Source: Tillandsia leiboldiana (taxonomy: Eukaryota; Streptophyta; Magnoliopsida; Poales; Bromeliaceae). Taken from it: a DNA stretch of 64,000 nt. The notes below the pieces were generated by a model that was not told the DNA's origin, ran no database searches, and worked only from the letters and a program-made list of their open reading frames with translations. Positions 21,165-29,880 of this stretch are shown here, piece after piece; the stretch's first letter is position 1, and every line of letters begins with the position of its first letter. Both the position numbers and the translations under genes were made by a program. The stretch is taken from assembly GCA_029204045.2 (NCBI GenBank), contig CM055063.1:45675345-45739344 (forward strand). The letters are read 5' to 3'.

Positions 21165-21365
21165 AAAAACATAGGTGTCGAGTGGGCACCGTTTTTAAAA
21201 CTCTGTGGATTTATGAATTTCGAAACGGTTTTGAAAAACATAGGTATCGAGTGGGCACCGTTTTTAAAACTCTGTGGATTTATGGATTTCGAAACAGTTT
21301 TGAAAAACATGGGTGTCGTGTGGGCACCATTTTTAAAACCCTGTGGAGTTATCCTTTCAAAAGAT
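21165..21365 (+). repeat. 69-bp direct repeat, three copies, near the 3' end of LTR F
   Basis: Copies start AAAAACAT at 21165, 21234 and 21303 and contain GTGTCGAGTGGGCACC and TAAAACTCTGTGGATTTATG. LTR C has the same arrangement at about 31081-31265. Confidence 0.9.
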
Positions 21366-21460
21366 CAATCGGCCTCGTTACATTCCTGATGCATGGTAAT
21401 CTCGTGTGGTACTGCTTGTTGACTGCTGTGGTTAAATGACTGTTGTAATCGTGATGCCGT

Positions 21461-21509
21461 GCATATACAGAGGAGACTCCGCCCGTTTGCGGGGTGAATC
21501 GGTATATGC
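21461..21509 (+). other. Cruciform near the 3' end of LTR F
   Basis: An outer stem of GCATATAC with GTATATGC (8 bp) encloses an inner stem of ACTCCGC with GCGGGGT around CCGTTT. LTR C keeps this with changed bases (see findings). Confidence 0.7.
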
Positions 21510-21621
21510 GGCGGGTCTGGGCTCGCACCGGGGGAAGGACTTTCAAGAAAAAAAATATATATGTAAATTTAGAACTTTTTGGTGGCTGTCTTCCGCTTGT
21601 TTAAACCCCCGGGGCGTGACA

Positions 21622-21825
21622 GTATCGGCACTTATACTGGTTGGAGCAACGAGTGTCGCAGGTGGACACTCGTTTTATTATGGTTACTATGCTCATGGCG
21701 CTTGCACGCAGACCAGCGGTTTGGCCACCGTGTTGGTGTGCTTTTCCGGAAAGGTGGTCTGCGGACCCGTGAACCCTACGAGGTGACGTAGTAGGGGCCC
21801 CTCGCAGTGATTTATGGGGGGTTTA
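21622..21825 (+). repeat. LTR fragment J, right part
   Basis: Continuation of 18303-18558. It contains an LTR block also seen in F and C (AGACCAGCGGTTTGGCCACCG, GAGGTGACGTAGTAGGGG). It ends where a different LTR begins with TGTAGAGTACC. Confidence 0.7.
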
Positions 21826-21859
21826 TGTAGAGTACCGGGACCTTGTAGAGTGCACCGAC
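21826..21859 (+). mobile_element. E-type LTR, 5' end (left piece, split by copia D)
   Basis: TGTAGAGTACCGGGACC and the following bases match the start of LTR E (18302 downward on minus). The last five bases, CCGAC, are the target duplication of copia D. The LTR continues at 28310. Confidence 0.75.
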
Positions 21860-22284
21860 TGTAGGTTTTTATATATTAAGGATCCACAAGGATCTAAATA
21901 GGTACTATCAAACAACTAGAGGGGGGGGGTGAATAGGTGTAATACTTAAAAACTCAATCTCAGTGCAAAATAAAAACCAATGCGGAAAATAAAAACAGCA
22001 CACCGAGATATACGTGGAAACTTCAATCCAGGAGAAAAACCACGGGACCAACACGCAATAACAATCCACTAAGAATAGAAGAATAACAAGGTGATTACCG
22101 ACTCCACGGACTCAACTCCTCCTTCAGCTTCTTCGGACCTTGCGCTGACCGGTTGGATATCCACGCAATAACAATCCCTAAGAAAAGAAGAATAACAAGG
22201 TGATTACCGTCTCCACGGATTTAACCCCTCATTCAATTTCTTGGACCTCGCGCTCCACCGATTTTGCACGCCCACTGCACACGT

Positions 22285-22383
22285 TCGAATCCACGAGCGC
22301 CACTCGAATCCACGAGCACACGTTTCGAATCCACGAAACGCCTTTAGCACACCGAATCCACGATGCCACGTCGAATCCACGAC
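22285..22383 (-). repeat. CGAATCCACGA repeats in the transcribed part of LTR D
   Basis: Five copies spaced about 19-27 bp apart. Copies also at about 27333-27432, 37802-37901 and 42845-42945, and eight in LTR I (about 51578-51749). Confidence 0.85.
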
Positions 22384-22423
22384 GCAAACTCAGTCGATAA
22401 GAATATTGACTTCGATGGTGATC

Positions 22424-22525
22424 CTTTGCTTAGATTATCAATGAAGATCCATGGGAAAAATCTCTAAGCAAAGATTAGATCAATTCGACAAAAGATTTGT
22501 TCTTGAAAGAACCGTCGAATTGACC
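22424..22525 (-). other. Two long hairpins downstream of the LTR D TATA box
   Basis: CTTTGCTTAGA (22424-22434) pairs with TCTAAGCAAAG (22463-22473), 11 bp perfect. GATCAATTCGAC (22478-22489) pairs with GTCGAATTGACC (22514-22525), and its loop holds a smaller GTTCTT-AAGAAC hairpin. LTR I has two hairpins of the same size in the same place with unrelated stems. Confidence 0.8.
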
Positions 22526-22633
22526 TAAAAGAGGCTATAAAGAGGAACGATGAAAACCTAGCCTCTAGGGTTGCTCTCAAGTGTTTTAGAAATTGATCGG
22601 CCGTAGCTCCCACGTTTTTGAGAAACCCTAAGT

Positions 22634-22645
22634 GTCTATTTATAG
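22634..22645 (-). promoter_or_regulatory. TATA box of LTR D (3' copy)
   Basis: CTATAAATAGAC on the minus strand, a textbook plant TATA box. It lies 65 bp downstream of the palindrome array; transcription would start about 30 bp further, near 22605. Confidence 0.8.
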
Positions 22646-22710
22646 TTTAGAAACCTTTGGAAAGAGATAAGAATCAAAAACATACCTTATCTGGAAATTT
22701 TCAGGACGGC

Positions 22711-22932
22711 GATCCGGATCAGATTTATTGCGATCCGGATCGTCGTAACGAGATTGACGATTCCAGAAAACCAAGGGTTCGGGATCCGGATTGCAAGGCC
22801 CGATCCGGATCGTTCATACAAATCAGAAAACTTAACATTCGGGATCCGGATCGGAAATTGCATGGATCCGGATCGAAGTCTTGTATGAAGCAACAACCTT
22901 CGGGATCCGGATCGTTGGCTCTGATCCGGATC
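22711..22932. promoter_or_regulatory. Array of GATCCGGATC palindromes (4 pairs) upstream of TATA
   Basis: Eight copies of the 10-bp palindrome (one ending ATT) arranged as four pairs. Spacing within pairs is 19-22 bp start to start, about two helical turns; between pairs it is 39-51 bp. The arrangement directly upstream of the TATA box suggests binding sites for a dimeric factor. Counterparts at 27759-27980, 38227-38448, 43272-43492 and 63293-63574. Confidence 0.85.
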
Positions 22933-23261
22933 CTGAACAAGTCCGAACACCAGTTTTTGACTATTATGGAATTAAAAGTTCATCCAAGTGTTTCTACACT
23001 ATAAGAAAGTATTCGGATCACCACAATTATTTAGTTAAACATACCTGATCCTCTTGAATACTTTCTTCTTGAGATTGATGTAACTGATCCACAATTCTTC
23101 AACTTCAATCTTCAAGACTCAAGACACTGAGTGTCAACTTGAGCTCTTGTTGAATCTTCTCTAAGTCTTTGATTGCTGATTGACAATTTGATCCCTTTAA
23201 GACTTCGACTCAACTTACTGACTTGACTCACGAAATATGCCAATACCAAAATGCCGTAACA

Positions 23262-23275
23262 ATCTCCCCCTTTGG
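23262..23275 (-). other. Polypurine tract of copia D
   Basis: AAAGGGGGAGAT on the minus strand, abutting the 3' LTR. Four further TCTCCCCC tracts (plus strand) follow at about 23592, 23648, 23682 and 23749. Confidence 0.85.
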
Positions 23276-24912
23276 CAATTTCGTGACAAAACCCAAAAAT
23301 ACATAAAAACGCTCAAGTCACTCATCTTAAACCAAAAAATCGAAATTCAATGTCATCACCAAAACATTGATTTTCTTTGCGTGAAAGATCCAATAAATAC
23401 AAAATTACATTAGAACCAAACAGTCCTAGAACATACTCTATGACTTAGGACTTGGAGTCTTAAAGTGATGTAATTCCTGCAAAACAAAACTCCAAACGAA
23501 ATCAAACGTTAGTCGTTAGAAATTAGAATCCTGCATTTGATCCGTCTTCCTTTTGGTTCTTTTGTTTTTCGGCTCTTTCAATTTTTCTTTGTCTCCCCCT
23601 ATCTTGAGCATCTCTAACATGTTCTCCATGTTCTTGAGCATCTATGATCTCCCCCTTTGTGATACGATCATCATTTTCCGTTCTCCCCCATTTTTCCATT
23701 TTCGTTTCGTTTGTCCTCTCTTGATGATCTCATCTCCGTCATTTCTCTTCTCCCCCTTTTTGTCACAAATTGTCAAACAGTGAACATACTAGACAAAAGA
23801 AAATCACTAACAACATCAGTTCAAAGAGAAAGAGAGATAAAAGCTCAGTTCCGGTATATAACAAAAATGCAGATTGCGTACCGGTACCAGAAGGCAAAAA
23901 AATAAATAATTCCTTGAAACAAATCCAAATTTTAGAATCTTTTCAAATACCGATTTGTATTCCATCAAGAAAACAATTTAAGTGCTTTAACCAATGAATT
24001 AACAAGATGTCATTCAATCCAATTAATTTCACAAGATTAAAAAGATTTACTCCTAAATCATGAAAAACAAAGATAAAACATTATAAACAGTTTTCATGTT
24101 ATATTCATCAAACACAAGTCATCAAAAATAATCTTGAGATCCAAAGTCTATCAAGATGTAACGGATGTACAAAGATGACTTACAGAGATTTCCAAATGAC
24201 ATCAATTTGATTTCTTACCCTTTCAAATTTGAGATAAGCACTAAAATACCTAAGGGTGGCTCTTTGAGCATCTTTCAACTATCCCACCTTATACCAACCA
24301 GGAGATTGTTCAAAATATAAGAGTTTTGCATATAAATCTCCAAATGCTTCAACTAAAGATTTTCTCATAAAATACTATCAAGCATCCATAACATGTGGTA
24401 GCTTTACACACAAACCGGACGACCGGGGTGGCAGCTCTTTCCTACATGTGGTGGTAGTTTTCACACTCCTTTCGGATGTAGCTCTTTCCACATCTTTTAA
24501 AAAACATTTATTTACCCTTGTAAGAATGCAATCTCTTACGTGAAAGAATTAAATCCCAAATTTTAATCAATCGGTTGTCTCACGTTTATCACAATGAATT
24601 CACACAACCGAGATAGATTAAGCATCTAAAGATCACACATGATTTCTAAAATTTGATGCTTATAATATCAAAAACTCCTATAATGAAGTATCTTCAAGAT
24701 TATGATTATGGAGTAAAGTTGATAATCCAAATAAAATTAATTTGGAGTGAATAAACATGAAGCCCTTTTTATTCAATGCACTTGTTCAGTAAAAACCCTT
24801 TTGTTCAAAAACAAAGTATAAAAACGAAGAGCATTGAAAAACATGTAATGCAAAGATTAAGAAAGATATGAAGGGAAAACCAATCAAAGCATTACATACA
24901 GTCATAAGCTAT
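23276..24912 (-). other. Non-coding internal region of copia D
   Basis: About 1.6 kb, AT-rich, without a recognisable reading frame where pol would be expected. The first 500 bp hold repeated polypurine tracts and GAGCATCT motifs. GGTAGCTTTACACAC-like and GGTGGCAGCTCTTTCC-like stretches repeat near 24400-24500. I recognise no protein domain. Confidence 0.75.
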
Positions 24913-25269
24913 TTAGAACTTAAGACAAGGAAAGATATCACCTTTCCGAATCCAAAATCGCTGGATTTTGGGTTGTCTTGATTCGTTGTGGCCGGGGGTT
25001 GTCCGCTTTGACTGTTGGTCCACCTTAGGTCTTTGCCTCGCAATGATCCACTTGTATGATTGATGTTGTGGCTCGGACCTTTGGTGGGTTGAGTGAACTC
25101 CTTTGACTTGATGTGTCTTTTGATTTCGTTGAGTTCGCCCCGTAGATGAAGTTGCCGAATAACTCTTCTTTCTCTTTTTCGGGCAATTCTTCACCAAATG
25201 TCCTTCAAGTCCACATAAGTGACAAGTTCTTCCTTTCAATTTCATTATGGAACTTGAAGCATGCACAGT
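24913..25269 (-). pseudogene. Gag C-terminal extension behind an in-frame stop
   Basis: It continues the gag frame after the TAA at 25270-25272 for 118 codons. It contains a second zinc knuckle, CHLCGLEGHLVKNC (near 25225), and a basic tail. The same stop is present in the second copy of the region (40780-40782), so it belongs to the element and is not a base error. It is either lost coding sequence or expressed by stop-codon readthrough. Confidence 0.7.
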
Positions 25270-26874
25270 TTAGTCCTTTTTGAATCCCAAACCAACCTTG
25301 CTTGTTTTACCTAAACCGGACATACACTCAAGTTTCTTGGAATCGGTTGAGATCCTTTGTATGTCGGATTTAAGTTGATGAACTTGTTTGGTCAATGGTT
25401 GGTTGGTGACATGAATCTCCTCAAACTGTTTTTCTAGAAAACCAATCTTGTCCGTATATGATTTAGCGTTTGTCTCCGATTGGTTTAGCTTTTCTTTGAG
25501 GATTTTATTGTTATTCAATAAACGTCCTTGTTCCTCCTCGAGATCATGAAGTTTTATCTTTAAAGCATGATTCTCGTCTTGATTCTCAAGTCGTTGCTTC
25601 CTCAACTTCTTGATATGCTTGGCCATCTTCTTAGATTCCGCAAGAAGTTGTTGATATGCCTCAACGAGTTCTTCCTCGTCCGACTCCCCCTCACTTGATG
25701 ACTCTCCGCCGGATGTTGATGTTTCATGCAAAATCAAAGGAATAGAGTCAGTGATTAAAGATGATAAGCAACCATTAGAAGAGGGAATATAAGAGGCATG
25801 AGAGGCAACAACTTTTTCCCCTTTACTTGAGGTCGATTCATTAGAAGTAGAATCGTCCCAAGTTTTTGCTTGCAAAGCCTTCTTTTTATATGATTTCGGA
25901 GAAGGACAATCCGTTGAAAAATGGTCGTAGCCTTTGCATCGATAGCATTGGATTTCCCCTTCGAAATCATCTTTTTCTTTTTCTTTAGAAGGTTTTGCAA
26001 AGATTTTGAGGTTAGAGGACTTAGAACCCGATGATTCTTTAGAAGGTTTCGTGGATGAAGATCCATCGGTTCGATTCTTCCAAAATTTCCGACGAAATTT
26101 CTTTACGATCCGTGCCAATTGTTCTTCAAAATCGGCAAAAGAGATTTCATCGTCGGAACTTGATTCGCTATCTTCTTCCTTTGTTGATTTGAATGCAATA
26201 CCTGTAAGCTTAGAAGAAGACTTGGAAGAAACTTGATTAGTAGGAAAAGTCATTTCATAAGTTTGCAAAGCACCTACTAATTCCTCTACACTCATCTCAT
26301 CCGGATGACTAACGGTTTCAATGGCGGTAACCTTTGCCCTAAACCGTTCCGGAAGAGTCCGAAGTATCTTTCTTACAATTTTCGACTCTGGGATCTTTTC
26401 TCCTAAATTAGCACATATATTTATTAGATCTTGAAGTCTAGTGTAATAATCTGTAAACAATTCATGCTCTTCCATATGAATAGAGTCAAATTGACTTGTA
26501 AGCATCTGGAGCTTTTGAATTTTTACAAGATTAGTACCCTCATGTGTAATTTTGAGAATATCCCAAATTTCCTTCGCGGTTTCACACGCGGAAATTCGAG
26601 TAAATTCAGTCGAGGAAAGAGAGTTAAATAGAGCGTTCATACCTTTCCCATTATAAGAAGATCTTTCGAGTTCCTCTTTGGACCATCTAGAGCGTGGTTT
26701 TGGGGTAGTAGAATTTCCTACTTCCTCAACAGGATGCACCCAACCGTATTCCACGGATTGCCATACCCGCTCATCAAATGCGATGAGAAAAGCTCTCATC
26801 CGCACTTTCCAATAAGCACAATTAGTCCCATCAAAAAGAGGAGGTCTATAAATATTACCACTTTCACCCATCAT
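25270..26874 (-). CDS. gag: Copia (Sirevirus-type) Gag protein
   Basis: A 534-residue frame starting MMGESGN only 20 bases after the primer binding site; an upstream in-frame ATG at 26964 lies in the LTR and is not the likely start. Residues about 8-220 form the copia Gag region (PPLFDGTNCAYWKVRM at the start, ILRTLPERFRAKVTAIE near 165). A zinc knuckle CYRCKGYDHFSTDC is at about 310-323. A long heptad-rich coiled coil runs from about 400 to 520. Gag packages element RNA in the cytoplasm; published work on Sireviruses reports their Gag binding to dynein light chain through this type of region (family knowledge). The frame is intact here, while the second copy at 40427-42389 has several frameshifts. 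The element has no pol, so Gag would have to act with enzymes from elsewhere. Confidence 0.9.
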   Translation of the reverse strand: MMGESGNIYRPPLFDGTNCAYWKVRMRAFLIAFDERVWQSVEYGWVHPVEEVGNSTTPKPRSRWSKEELERSSYNGKGMNALFNSLSSTEFTRISACETAKEIWDILKITHEGTNLVKIQKLQMLTSQFDSIHMEEHELFTDYYTRLQDLINICANLGEKIPESKIVRKILRTLPERFRAKVTAIETVSHPDEMSVEELVGALQTYEMTFPTNQVSSKSSSKLTGIAFKSTKEEDSESSSDDEISFADFEEQLARIVKKFRRKFWKNRTDGSSSTKPSKESSGSKSSNLKIFAKPSKEKEKDDFEGEIQCYRCKGYDHFSTDCPSPKSYKKKALQAKTWDDSTSNESTSSKGEKVVASHASYIPSSNGCLSSLITDSIPLILHETSTSGGESSSEGESDEEELVEAYQQLLAESKKMAKHIKKLRKQRLENQDENHALKIKLHDLEEEQGRLLNNNKILKEKLNQSETNAKSYTDKIGFLEKQFEEIHVTNQPLTKQVHQLKSDIQRISTDSKKLECMSGLGKTSKVGLGFKKD

Positions 26875-26894
26875 GATAGATAAACCTAAAACCC

Positions 26895-26906
26895 GCTCTG
26901 ATACCA
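26895..26906 (-). other. Primer binding site of copia D
   Basis: TGGTATCAGAGC on the minus strand, initiator tRNA-Met type, two bases after the 5' LTR end. Confidence 0.95.
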
Positions 26907-26908
26907 AT

Positions 26909-28309
26909 TGTAGGTTTCTATATATTAAGGATCCACAAGGATCTAAATAGGTACTATCAAACAACTAGAGGGGGGGGTGAATAGGTGTAATACTTAAAAA
27001 CTCAATCTCAGTGCAAAATAAAAACCAATGCGGAAAATAAAAATAGCACACCGAGATATACGTGGAAACTCCAATCCAGGAGAAAAACCACGGGACCAAC
27101 ACGCAATAACAATCCACTAAGAATAGAAGAATAACAAGGTGATTACCGACTCCACGGACTCAACCCCTCCTTCAGCTTCTTCGGACCTTGCGCTGACCGG
27201 TTGGATATCCACGCAATAACAATCCCGAAGAAAAGAAGAATAACAAGGTGATTATCGTCTCCACGGATTTAACCCCTCCTTCAATTTCTTGGACCTCGCG
27301 CTCCACCGATTTTGCACGCCCACTGCACACGTTCGAATCCACGAACGCCACTCGAATCCACGAGCACACGTTTCGAATCCACGAAACGCCTTTAGCACAC
27401 CGAATCCACGATGCCACGTCGAATCCACGACGCAAACTCAGTCGATAAGAATATTGACTTCGATGGTGATCCTTTGCTTAGATTATCAATGAAGATCCAT
27501 GGGAAAAATCTCTAAGCAAAGATTAGATCAATTCGACAAAAGATTTGTTCTTGAAAGAACCGTCGAATTGACCTAAAAGAGGCTATAAAGAGGAACGATG
27601 AAAACCTAGCCTCTAGGGTTGCTCTCAAGTGTTTTAGAAATCGATCGGCCGTAGCTCCCACGTTTTTGAGAAACCCTAAGTGTCTATTTATAGTTTAGAA
27701 ACCTTTGGAAAGAGATAAGAATCAAAAACATACCTTATCTGGAAATTTTCAGGACGGCGATCCGGATCAGATTTATTGCGATCCGGATCGTCGTAACGAG
27801 ATTGACGATTCCAGAAAACCAAGGGTTCGGGATCCGGATTGCAAGGCCCGATCCGGATCGTTCATACAAATCAGAAAACTTAACATTCGGGATCCGGATC
27901 GGAAATTGCATGGATCCGGATCGAAGTCTTGTATGAAGCAACAACCTTCGGGATCCGGATCGTTGGCTCTGATCCGGATCCTGAACAAGTCCGAACACCA
28001 GTTTTTGACTATTATGCAATTAAAAGTTCATCCAAGTGTTTCTACACTATAAGAAAGTATTCGGATCACCACAATTATTTAGTTAAACATACCTGATCCT
28101 CTTGAATACTTTCTTCTTGAGATTGATGTAACTGATCCACAATTCTTCAACTTCAATCTTCAAGACTCAAGACACTGAGTGTCAACTTGAGCTCTTGTTG
28201 AATCTTCTCTAAGTCTTTGATTGCTGATTGACAATTTGATCCCTTAAAGACTCCGACTCAACTTACTGACTTGACTCACGAAATATGCCAATACCAAAAT
28301 GCCGTAACA
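26909..28309 (-). mobile_element. Copia D, 5' LTR (1401 bp)
   Basis: Bounded by TGTTACGG (28309) and CCTACA (26909) on the minus strand. TATA box at 27682-27693 and palindrome array at 27759-27980. This is the copy that would drive transcription of gag. Confidence 0.95.
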
Positions 28310-28397
28310 CCGACCTCGCAAGATGGTGTGGTGCGGAGAAATCACCTTGGGCATGTTCTAATTGTGGTTACAGATGAGTTCGGGTTGATTCGGATCA
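28310..28397 (+). mobile_element. E-type LTR, 5' end (right piece)
   Basis: Starts with the CCGAC duplication and continues CTCGCAAGATGG, collinear with LTR E start (rc of about 18180-18275). It is cut at 28398 by insertion of element C; the last bases GATCA are the presumed target duplication of C. Confidence 0.75.
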
Positions 28398-29479
28398 TGT
28401 AGAGTCCTGGTGTTCCCATGCGCTTGTATCCTTTTTTTTATGACGGGATTGTTGGGAAACTTTTCACTGTGTTTTCTGCAATGGACTGGCCTGGACCGCG
28501 AGTATTTTTTTTGCGTTTGAGCTCGAAAAACGGAGGACGGCAAAGCGAACGGTTTCGGATTCCGATTTACGGATCTCCCGGAATGGGGGTCAAAGCGTTT
28601 GCCTTTGAGTGGTGCATCGGAATCCGTGCTAAGTGGCCGGCACGCTTTTTGAGGCGATCGGACGGGATCCTTCTATGATCGGACTTTGCATCTTTTTATG
28701 TCATTGGGTTATCTTATTTATGTGGTAGTACCTCGACCTTTGGGTTTTTCGTTTTGGGTCCTAATTGAAGATTTTCAGTTGTTAAGGGGGGGTTGAAATT
28801 CGAGAATTTTTGGGCAGACCGTCGGGGCTCGTGGGTTTTTTTTAGGTGTTAGAGATTGCGAAATGGAGAACGGTGGCGCGATCGGATTTGAATTCCGACC
28901 CCGGGATCTCCCAGAATAAATTTTTGAAGGTTGCTAGCTGTTCCGGGTGCATCAGAAGGCGTGTGGACGATCGGCACGCCTTTCGAGGTAAATTGGACCA
29001 CTGGTCCGCTCCCCGATCGATTTTATTCTTGAGTTGGGGATTTTGGGTTCTTTCCCACTTCTCATCTGTCGTGGGTTAGGTCTTTCTGAGTGCGAGCGGA
29101 AAACCCTAATTCACATTTTCTCTCTTTCCAAGAAGGCGGCGTAGGGATCCAGGCGGAGAGACACGGAGAGGGAAGGAGAACGGCTCCCTTTCCGCGGTTT
29201 TGATCGAGCAAGGAGGCGAGGAGGGGGCGATTATTTTTCTTACTCCTTCTCCAACGAATCAAGGTGAGTGGTTCATATTTTCAGGTTTTTTCGTTATGGG
29301 GTTTTCTTGTCGATGTCGCGTGCGATGCGAGGTTGATAACGGGAAGCCGCCGCCGCCGTTGTCAAACGGGAGGCTGCCGCCGCCGTTATCGTGTTATCGG
29401 GGTCGTCGCCGCAGTCGCCGTGGTCGCGGGGTCGCAACCGGAGCCGCGAAGGGCGAAAACGGGGACATACTGTTCATCC

Positions 29480-29880
29480 CGTAAGGCTGGCCCTCACGCG
29501 GTCCACCGGACCGGCGTGGCACCTGGCGCACGTGTCCGCGGCCCGAAGGCGCGGACCCGGCGCACGAGTGCGTGCGCCAGCCCACCCCCGCACCACGCGG
29601 TCCACCGGGCTAGCGTGCACCCAGCGCATGTGTCCACAACCCAAATGCGCGGACCCGGCGCACGGGCACGTGCGCCAGCCCGGCCCGCAAGCGCGGTCCA
29701 CGCATAGACGTGCACCCGGCGTTGCCGCCGCGACCCGGGACGCGTGAACCCGGTGCGCGCTCAGCCTGTGCACCAGCCTGGCCCATTCCGCCTGGTGCAT
29801 GCTCCCTGGGTGAGCCCGGTCTGCGCCGCCGCCTCCTCTCCGCTGTGAACCCGGTCCACGCCTGGACCCTTGCACCAGCC
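29480..29880. repeat. GC-rich region of LTR C
   Basis: Loose repeats of about 90 bp with GCGCACGTGTCCGCGGCCC-like and GTGCGCCAGCCC motifs; many false open frames. Its place in the LTR matches the arrays in B, E and F. Confidence 0.7.

Larger units (their letters stand above)
18559..21621 (+). mobile_element. Solo LTR F (3063 bp) with perfect target duplication
   Basis: It starts TGTAGTACCTCG and ends CCCCGGGGCGTGACA. The 5 bp before it (18554-18558) and after it (21622-21626) are both GTATC, and no primer binding site or internal sequence follows, so this is a solo LTR left by recombination between the two LTRs of an element. It contains, in order, a block shared with B and C (GGCGCGATCGGATT...GGCACGC), a splice-donor-like site (19074), a GC-rich array (19190-20160), a 27-bp repeat (20650-20765), three 69-bp repeats (21165-21365) and a cruciform (21461-21509). 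Confidence 0.92.
21860..23261 (-). mobile_element. Copia D, 3' LTR (1402 bp)
   Basis: Minus-strand start TGTTACGGCATTTTGG (23261) directly follows the polypurine tract; end at 21860. It contains the palindrome array (22711-22932), TATA box (22634-22645), two hairpins (22424-22525) and CGAATCCACGA repeats (about 22285-22383). Confidence 0.95.
21860..28309 (-). mobile_element. Copia element D: complete, gag-only, Sirevirus-like
   Basis: A 6450-bp element flanked by perfect CCGAC duplications (21855-21859 and 28310-28314). Its LTRs (21860-23261 and 26909-28309, about 1400 bp) differ at only about a dozen places, so insertion is recent. Internal parts on the minus strand: primer binding site, gag, then about 1.6 kb without coding and a polypurine tract. 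No protease, integrase, reverse transcriptase or RNase H is present. It would need enzymes from another copia element. The Gag type, multiple polypurine tracts and palindrome-rich LTR fit the Sirevirus lineage; gag-only elements of this general kind have been described in plants as TR-GAG. Confidence 0.92.

Noticed and set aside
22711..22932. CRISPR-like array of palindromic repeats
   Set aside because: Repeat is only 10 bp, spacers are not of uniform length, there are no cas genes and the sequence is a eukaryotic LTR promoter.
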